NCBI RefSeq assembly: GCF_003063355.1
Contig: NZ_NESH01000001.1
Coordinates: 310,001 to 374,000, forward strand
Direction of reading: 5' to 3'
From: Limnohabitans sp. Bal53
Lineage (GTDB): Bacteria; Pseudomonadota; Gammaproteobacteria; Burkholderiales; Burkholderiaceae_C
DNA length: 64,000 bases
Position numbers and translations under genes: made by a program. Under the pieces are notes generated by a model. It did not search any database, was not told where the DNA came from, and saw only the letters and a list, made by a program, of their open reading frames with translations. Positions 59,683 to 64,000 of the stretch are shown here, piece after piece. Position 1 is the stretch's first letter, and the number at the start of each line of letters is the position of its first letter.

Positions 59683-60654
59683 ATGAACACTCGCCGTCAA
59701 TTTTCCAAACTCTTGGCCGTGGCCAGCCTGTGCGCACCCATGGCCCTGATGGCGCAAGCCTTCCCCAGTAAACCCATCAACTTGGTCGTTCCCGTGCCAC
59801 CTGGCGGTCTGGTCGACACCTCAGCCCGGTTGATCGCTGAACCACTGGGGCGCTTGATTGGCCAGTCCATCGTGGTGGAAAACAAGGGCGGCGCCAGCGG
59901 TAACCTGGCCTACCAGCAAGTGGCACGCGCGCCCAAAGACGGCCACACCTTGTTGGTGTCGTAATCGGGCTACCACGTCGCCAACCCGATCCTCATGAGC
60001 AAGCTGCCTTGGGAGCTGAAGGACCTGACGCCCGTGGGCCTGATCACCGTGGCCACCAACGTGGTGGCCTTGCACCCGTCGGTGCCGGTGAACAACATGA
60101 AGGAGTTCATCGCCTACGCCAAGCAAAACCCCGGCAAGCTGAACTACGCCTCGCAAGGCAATGGCTCGGTCTCGCACATCGGCACCGAAATCTTCAAACA
60201 ACAAACCGGCGTGAGCTTGGTGCATGTGCCCTACAAAGGCTCTGGCCAGGCGATTGCCGACGTGCTGGCCGGGCAGGTGCAGGTGTTCATGACCACCCCT
60301 CCCTCGGTGATGCAGCACATCCAAGCGGGCAAGCTCAAGGCGCTGGCCGTGACCGGCAAAAAGCGCCATGCGGGCATGCCCCAAGTGCCCACCATGGCCG
60401 AAGCCGGCTACCCCAACTTTGACCTCGAATCGTGGGTGGCTTTGTATGCCCCAGCGGGCACGCCTGCAGCGGCTGTTGACAAACTGGCCGACGCCGTCAA
60501 GCGCGGCCTGGACCTGCCCGAGAGCAAGCAACGCGCCGACCAAGCGGGCATTGAAGTGCGCTTTGTGGCCCAAGCCGACATGACCAAACTGCTGGACCGC
60601 GACATCGCCGACTGGACGCAGGCCATCAAGGCGGCGAACATCAAGCTCGACTGA
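59683..60654 (+). pseudogene. TctC/Bug-type solute receptor, broken by one in-frame stop
   Basis: A periplasmic receptor of the tripartite tricarboxylate transport family, 323 codons long. It has a signal peptide, then FPSKPINLVVPVPPGG and DTSARLIAEPLG, which are Bug hallmarks. At 59962-59964 a TAA follows LLVS, and the same frame continues with SGYHVANPILMSKLPWELKDL to the true end, with no shift. The position is normally a tyrosine, so a single base change (TAC or TAT to TAA) explains it. The later part is intact. It may be a recent pseudogene, or a sequencing error. Confidence 0.85.
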
Positions 60655-60659
60655 AATCA

Positions 60660-60678
60660 CGCGGGCCTGGGGCCCGCG
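60660..60678. terminator. Hairpin between the TctC pseudogene and the sodium channel
   Basis: CGCGGGCC (60660-60667) and GGCCCGCG (60671-60678) form a perfect 8-bp stem around TGG between two convergent genes. There is no T-run, so any stop would be weak. Confidence 0.5.
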
Positions 60679-60684
60679 TCTGCC

Positions 60685-61560
60685 TCAGACCTGGGGTGGC
60701 AAGCCGTTCGCTGCACCCAAGTGCTTGCTCAACATGGTTTTGATCTCGCGCAACTCCTCGCGCAAGACTTTCACCTCTTGGTGCAACTCTGGCTCCACCA
60801 TCTGTCCCGCCTGCGCCATGTTCTCGAGCGTCCGTTTTTGTTCGCCCTCTTGGAAGGTCTGCATCGCATTGACGATGATCGCGATGAACAGGTTGAGCAT
60901 CGTGAAAGTGGCAAACAAAATGAAAATGATGAAGAAGGCCCAAGCCCATGGGACCTGCGCCATCACGGGTCTGGCAATGCCCATGGACCAGCTCTCCAGG
61001 GTCATCACCTGGAACAAGGTGTAAAGCGAGCGGCCCAAATGACCGAACCATTCGGGAAAAAGGGCACCAAACAAATGGGTCGCAATCACACCAAAAACAT
61101 AAAACACCAACAGCAAGACCAAGGCGATGGACGATAAGCCAGGGATGGCACTGAGCAGCGCCCCCACCACACGGCGCATAGACGGCACGATGGTCAGCAT
61201 GCGCAACACGCGCAAGACGCGCAGCGCTCGCAGCACGGCCAAGGGACCCGTGGCTGGAACCAGCGCAATGGCCACCACAGCAAAGTCAAACACGCTCCAA
61301 GGGTCGCGCCAAAATGCCAAGCGGTGCACAAAAAAACGCAGGGACAGCTCTGCAACAAAGACCGCCAAAATGATCTGGTCAATGAGCAAAATCCAGCGGC
61401 CCGCCGTCTGCATGACCGATGACGAGGTTTCCAGGCCCAAAATCAGGGCGTTGATGACAATCAGCGAGAGGATGGTGCGCTGAAAAATGGGGGTATCGAG
61501 CCAGGCTTGACCTGTTTCACGCCAAGAGCGGGTGGAAATGGAGGCGGCAGAGGTGTTCAT
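60685..61560 (-). CDS. Bacterial voltage-gated sodium channel (NaChBac/NavAb type)
   Basis: A 291-residue one-domain, six-helix channel that should form a tetramer in the inner membrane. S4 has regular arginines 111, 114, 117 and 120 (LRALRVLRVLRM). The pore has FQVMTLESWSMG with the selectivity filter TLESWS at 187-192, the same as in NavAb, which marks it as a sodium channel. S6 is FTMLNLFIAIIVNAM. The cytoplasmic end contains a coiled coil (about 258-281, VKVLREELREIKTML) that would hold the tetramer. It has no gene partner nearby. Confidence 0.95.
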   Translation of the reverse strand: MNTSAASISTRSWRETGQAWLDTPIFQRTILSLIVINALILGLETSSSVMQTAGRWILLIDQIILAVFVAELSLRFFVHRLAFWRDPWSVFDFAVVAIALVPATGPLAVLRALRVLRVLRMLTIVPSMRRVVGALLSAIPGLSSIALVLLLVFYVFGVIATHLFGALFPEWFGHLGRSLYTLFQVMTLESWSMGIARPVMAQVPWAWAFFIIFILFATFTMLNLFIAIIVNAMQTFQEGEQKRTLENMAQAGQMVEPELHQEVKVLREELREIKTMLSKHLGAANGLPPQV

Positions 61561-61747
61561 GAAGGGTCAACAAAGAGATCAGCCAACGCCAAAAAGCGCG
61601 GGGCCTGCATTGTCTCTGCCTGCATGCGTTTGGCCACAATCAGGCCCCCAAGAAACCCCAGACCATTGCCCTATTTTTTTGATCCGGCGCAAGCAAGCGT
61701 GTTGCCTGACCAAAAGGGGACGCTGGTCCTGCGCTGGACTGTTCTGA

Positions 61748-62620
61748 TCAGGGCTTCTGGTGCACCAAAGCTTGAGCCAGCGCATGCAAACGCGTGCCAG
61801 GCCGCGTCAGATCGGTCACGATGCTGAAGTGGTTGAGGCTGTCCAAGTTTTCGCACACGGGCACGGTTTTAGGGCCCCAGGCTTGGTGGATCAAGCGGTT
61901 GTGGCGCAAGAACTCCAGACTTTCGTCGCCCCCTGCAACCGTGTACAGCACGCCTTGGCGCGGTCGCTGCCATTTGGCCGGACTGCACAGGCGAACCTGC
62001 GCGGGCGTGAGGCGCAAGTCAGCCTGAAGAAATGGCGTCTTGCGCAGTGGCTCCAGGTCAAACAGGCCAGAAATGGACAGGGCTTTGCGCACCAAGCCGG
62101 CGGGCAAATCGCGGCCCAATTTTTTCCAGTCGCAGCCCAGCAGCATGGCCGCCAGATGGCCTCCCGCCGAATGGCCAATGGCAGTGATGTTGCGCCGGTC
62201 ACCACCGTACTCGGCGATGTGCCGCCCTACCCACGCAGAGGCCTTGGCCATTTGCATGGCAATGTCGGGAATGCTGACCGGCTGCTCGGGCGAGCCCGGG
62301 CACAGCGCGTAATTGACCACCACAACGCAGGCGCCCATGTCGTGCAGGGCCGGAGCCACGAAAGAGTGGTCTGATTTATCGAGGCTGCGCCAGTAGCCGC
62401 CGTGGATGAAGATCACCACCGGGGCGTTCGGCTGCGCGGCGGGAAAAATATCCAGGGTCTCGCCCACGCCGTCGCCGTAGGGCAGGTTCAGATGCCCCTT
62501 CAGGCGTTCGCGTGCCTGCGCCGAGGCACTTTGCCAATGGGCAAAGTGATCGGCAAAGTCGGGCACCAAGGCCCGGTTGTTGTACATGCGGTCGTGCCAA
62601 GCGGCGTCTTTTTGGGGCAT
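61748..62620 (-). CDS. Alpha/beta hydrolase (kynurenine formamidase-like)
   Basis: A 290-residue enzyme with the oxyanion motif IHGGYW at 72-77 and the nucleophile elbow GHSAGGHLAA at about 149-158. Its start, DAAWHDRMYNNRALVPDF, is typical of BNA7-like formamidases, which release formate from N-formylkynurenine. Other members are esterases, so the substrate is not settled. The catalytic histidine is probably in SLNHFSIV near the C-terminus. No kynurenine pathway genes are near. Confidence 0.86.
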   Translation of the reverse strand: MPQKDAAWHDRMYNNRALVPDFADHFAHWQSASAQARERLKGHLNLPYGDGVGETLDIFPAAQPNAPVVIFIHGGYWRSLDKSDHSFVAPALHDMGACVVVVNYALCPGSPEQPVSIPDIAMQMAKASAWVGRHIAEYGGDRRNITAIGHSAGGHLAAMLLGCDWKKLGRDLPAGLVRKALSISGLFDLEPLRKTPFLQADLRLTPAQVRLCSPAKWQRPRQGVLYTVAGGDESLEFLRHNRLIHQAWGPKTVPVCENLDSLNHFSIVTDLTRPGTRLHALAQALVHQKP

Positions 62621-62672
62621 GGTTGTCTCCGTTGTGGGTTGTTCTTAGACCACCATCTTGGCACAAGAGGCG

Positions 62673-64000
62673 TCAGATTTTCATCTCTAGGCGCAGCTGC
62701 ACATTGCGCCAATTCCGGTCGGTGGTGCGAGACGTCTCTTGCTGACCCCCTGTGTTGAAAGTGGTAGACGTTTGGTAATCACGCGGCAGCAGGTTGCTGA
62801 CGGTCAAACGCAAAGCGGTCACACCGGAAAATCGCCACATTCCATAGACATCCAACACGCGTTTGACGCCTTGATACGAGAGCTGTTCCTGGCTGCGGCG
62901 TGTGTCATATTCGGGGTTCCAGTTGGCATTGCCACCGACCGTCAACGGCACACCGCGAAGCCGGTAATCGGCCCCCAAATTGGCAGTCATGCCAGGTTGC
63001 TGATCCAAGCGGTTGTCGGGACCTGGCACATCCTTGACCTTGGATCGGAAAAAACTCACATTGCTTCGGATGTCCACCGGCCACGCCTCGGCCCAAGCTT
63101 GGTTCAATCGGAACTTTGCCTCCAGCTCCACACCTTGAGTGATGGCGTCACCCACGTTTTGCGGGGTAGACACCCAACGCTGTTGACTTGACCAAGACAC
63201 GTTCTGCAAACGGGTCTGATAACGGATCAGGTCTTGAATGTTTCGGCGGAACACATTGGCGCTGAGCACCCCACCGCCATCCAGATAACGCTCAATCCCT
63301 AAGTCGATGCCAGTGGCCAACTCGGGCAACAAGTCGGGGTTGCCGACACGATCGGGTTGGGTGGGAACGTTGTTAACTGAAATCGGGTAATCGCGCGAAT
63401 ACCGCAAAGGTGCCACCATGTTGTACAAGGTGGGGGTTTTGTAACTGCGCGTCAAGCTCATGCGCACTTGGTCACGTTTGGCCGGATCAGGCTTCCACAG
63501 GGCGTGGAGCAACGGCGTCCAAACTTGACTTTTATTGCTTTTGAGCTCTTCACTGACCTGACCTTCAGTCAGGATGCTTTCATAACGAAGCCCTGCATAA
63601 GCCGACCAGTTCGTGTTGATCTTGAACTCGTCTTGCGTGTAAGCCGCCCATCTCTCTGTTCGAGCCTTCAAGTTTCCGCTTTCATCGCCCGCGCCTGGGC
63701 TGGCCTCCTCTACGCGGCGTATACCTTCGTGCTCCAAACCACTGACCCACTGGTGGCCGTTGTCCAAAACGCGGGTCCATTTGCCATTCAGGCTGGTGTT
63801 GCGACTCGTAAAACGCTGCTCGTCCAAAGCGTTAGATAAGAGCGCTGGCGAGCTACTGATCAGTGTGGTCTGGGTGATGTGCTGGTCGTACCTGGCTTGA
63901 CCCAGACCGAAACGAAGTTCGAGCCGATCATCGGCAGACAAGCGCTGAGCCCACTGGCCGTTCAAGCGCGCAGCAGCATATCGACTTTCGTTGTCTGTCA
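62673..64000 (-). CDS. TonB-dependent receptor, C-terminal part (gene continues beyond the window)
   Basis: The frame is open from the TCA stop complement at 62673 through the window end, giving about 440 residues of an outer-membrane beta barrel. It has the alternating pattern of the TonB_dep_Rec barrel: WAAYTQDEFKINTNWSAYAG, SLTRSYKTPTLYNMVAP, NPDLLPELATGIDLGIERYL, and final strands ending LRLEMKI. The plug domain and TonB box would lie further 5', outside the window. The ligand (siderophore, cobalamin or other) cannot be told. Confidence 0.92.
   Translation of the reverse strand, partial: TDNESRYAAARLNGQWAQRLSADDRLELRFGLGQARYDQHITQTTLISSSPALLSNALDEQRFTSRNTSLNGKWTRVLDNGHQWVSGLEHEGIRRVEEASPGAGDESGNLKARTERWAAYTQDEFKINTNWSAYAGLRYESILTEGQVSEELKSNKSQVWTPLLHALWKPDPAKRDQVRMSLTRSYKTPTLYNMVAPLRYSRDYPISVNNVPTQPDRVGNPDLLPELATGIDLGIERYLDGGGVLSANVFRRNIQDLIRYQTRLQNVSWSSQQRWVSTPQNVGDAITQGVELEAKFRLNQAWAEAWPVDIRSNVSFFRSKVKDVPGPDNRLDQQPGMTANLGADYRLRGVPLTVGGNANWNPEYDTRRSQEQLSYQGVKRVLDVYGMWRFSGVTALRLTVSNLLPRDYQTSTTFNTGGQQETSRTTDRNWRNVQLRLEMKI

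Overview
The window is a typical Burkholderiales (betaproteobacterial) chromosome segment, most like Comamonadaceae (Limnohabitans/Rhodoferax type). This rests on gene orders rather than on any rRNA gene: asd-fimV-truA-trpFBA-accD, rpmF-plsX-fabHDG-acpP-fabF, degQ-lepA-lepB-rnc-era-recO-pdxJ-acpS-nagZ, and hemCDXY facing ppc. Base composition is GC-rich except for a few stretches. The genus cannot be fixed from the sequence. I found no rRNA, tRNA, CRISPR array or complete insertion sequence by eye.

Layout. 1-7026 (+): end of asd, FimV, TruA, the end of the tryptophan pathway (trpF, trpB, trpA) and accD, closed by a terminator. 7048-9943: a YggT membrane protein divergent from a Lon-N-domain protein, then lysS. 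9993-17927 (-): one long, tightly overlapped run of lepA-lepB-rnc-era-recO-pdxJ-acpS-nagZ plus a small membrane protein. 17928-18420 is a 490-base non-coding region with DnaA-box-like sites and a strong terminator just before lepA. 18421-26854 (-): degQ, a YgfX-like membrane protein, and the fatty-acid synthesis cluster behind rpmF and yceD. The sigma-E module (rpoE-rseAB), which often sits beside degQ in relatives, is absent. 26905-31351: maf and an RsmI-type methyltransferase (+), then SppA-like protease, Rieske protein, HAD phosphatase and RluC (-). 31352-35127: a long, hairpin-rich leader and rne (RNase E). 35299-39421 (-): hemCDXY; 39578-42427 (+): ppc.

The accessory part is 42.5-64 kb. 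It holds a secreted DUF1800/DUF1501 pair and a single-chain MmeI-type (Type IIL) restriction-modification enzyme. Next comes an AT-richer P-loop ATPase of unknown role, facing a UPF1-like SF1 helicase. After these lie a minus-strand run (YaaA, QueF, PACE efflux, ChaN-like, low-molecular-weight phosphatase), TruC, an orphan histidine kinase and an Old Yellow Enzyme. The end carries a TctC/Bug receptor gene broken by one in-frame stop, a bacterial voltage-gated sodium channel, an alpha/beta hydrolase and a TonB-dependent receptor running off the window.

Best candidates for unusual biology: the R-M enzyme plus ATPase pair (45.8-50.3 kb), the sodium channel, the terminator/small-RNA candidate before lepA, and the degQ locus lacking its sigma-E regulators.
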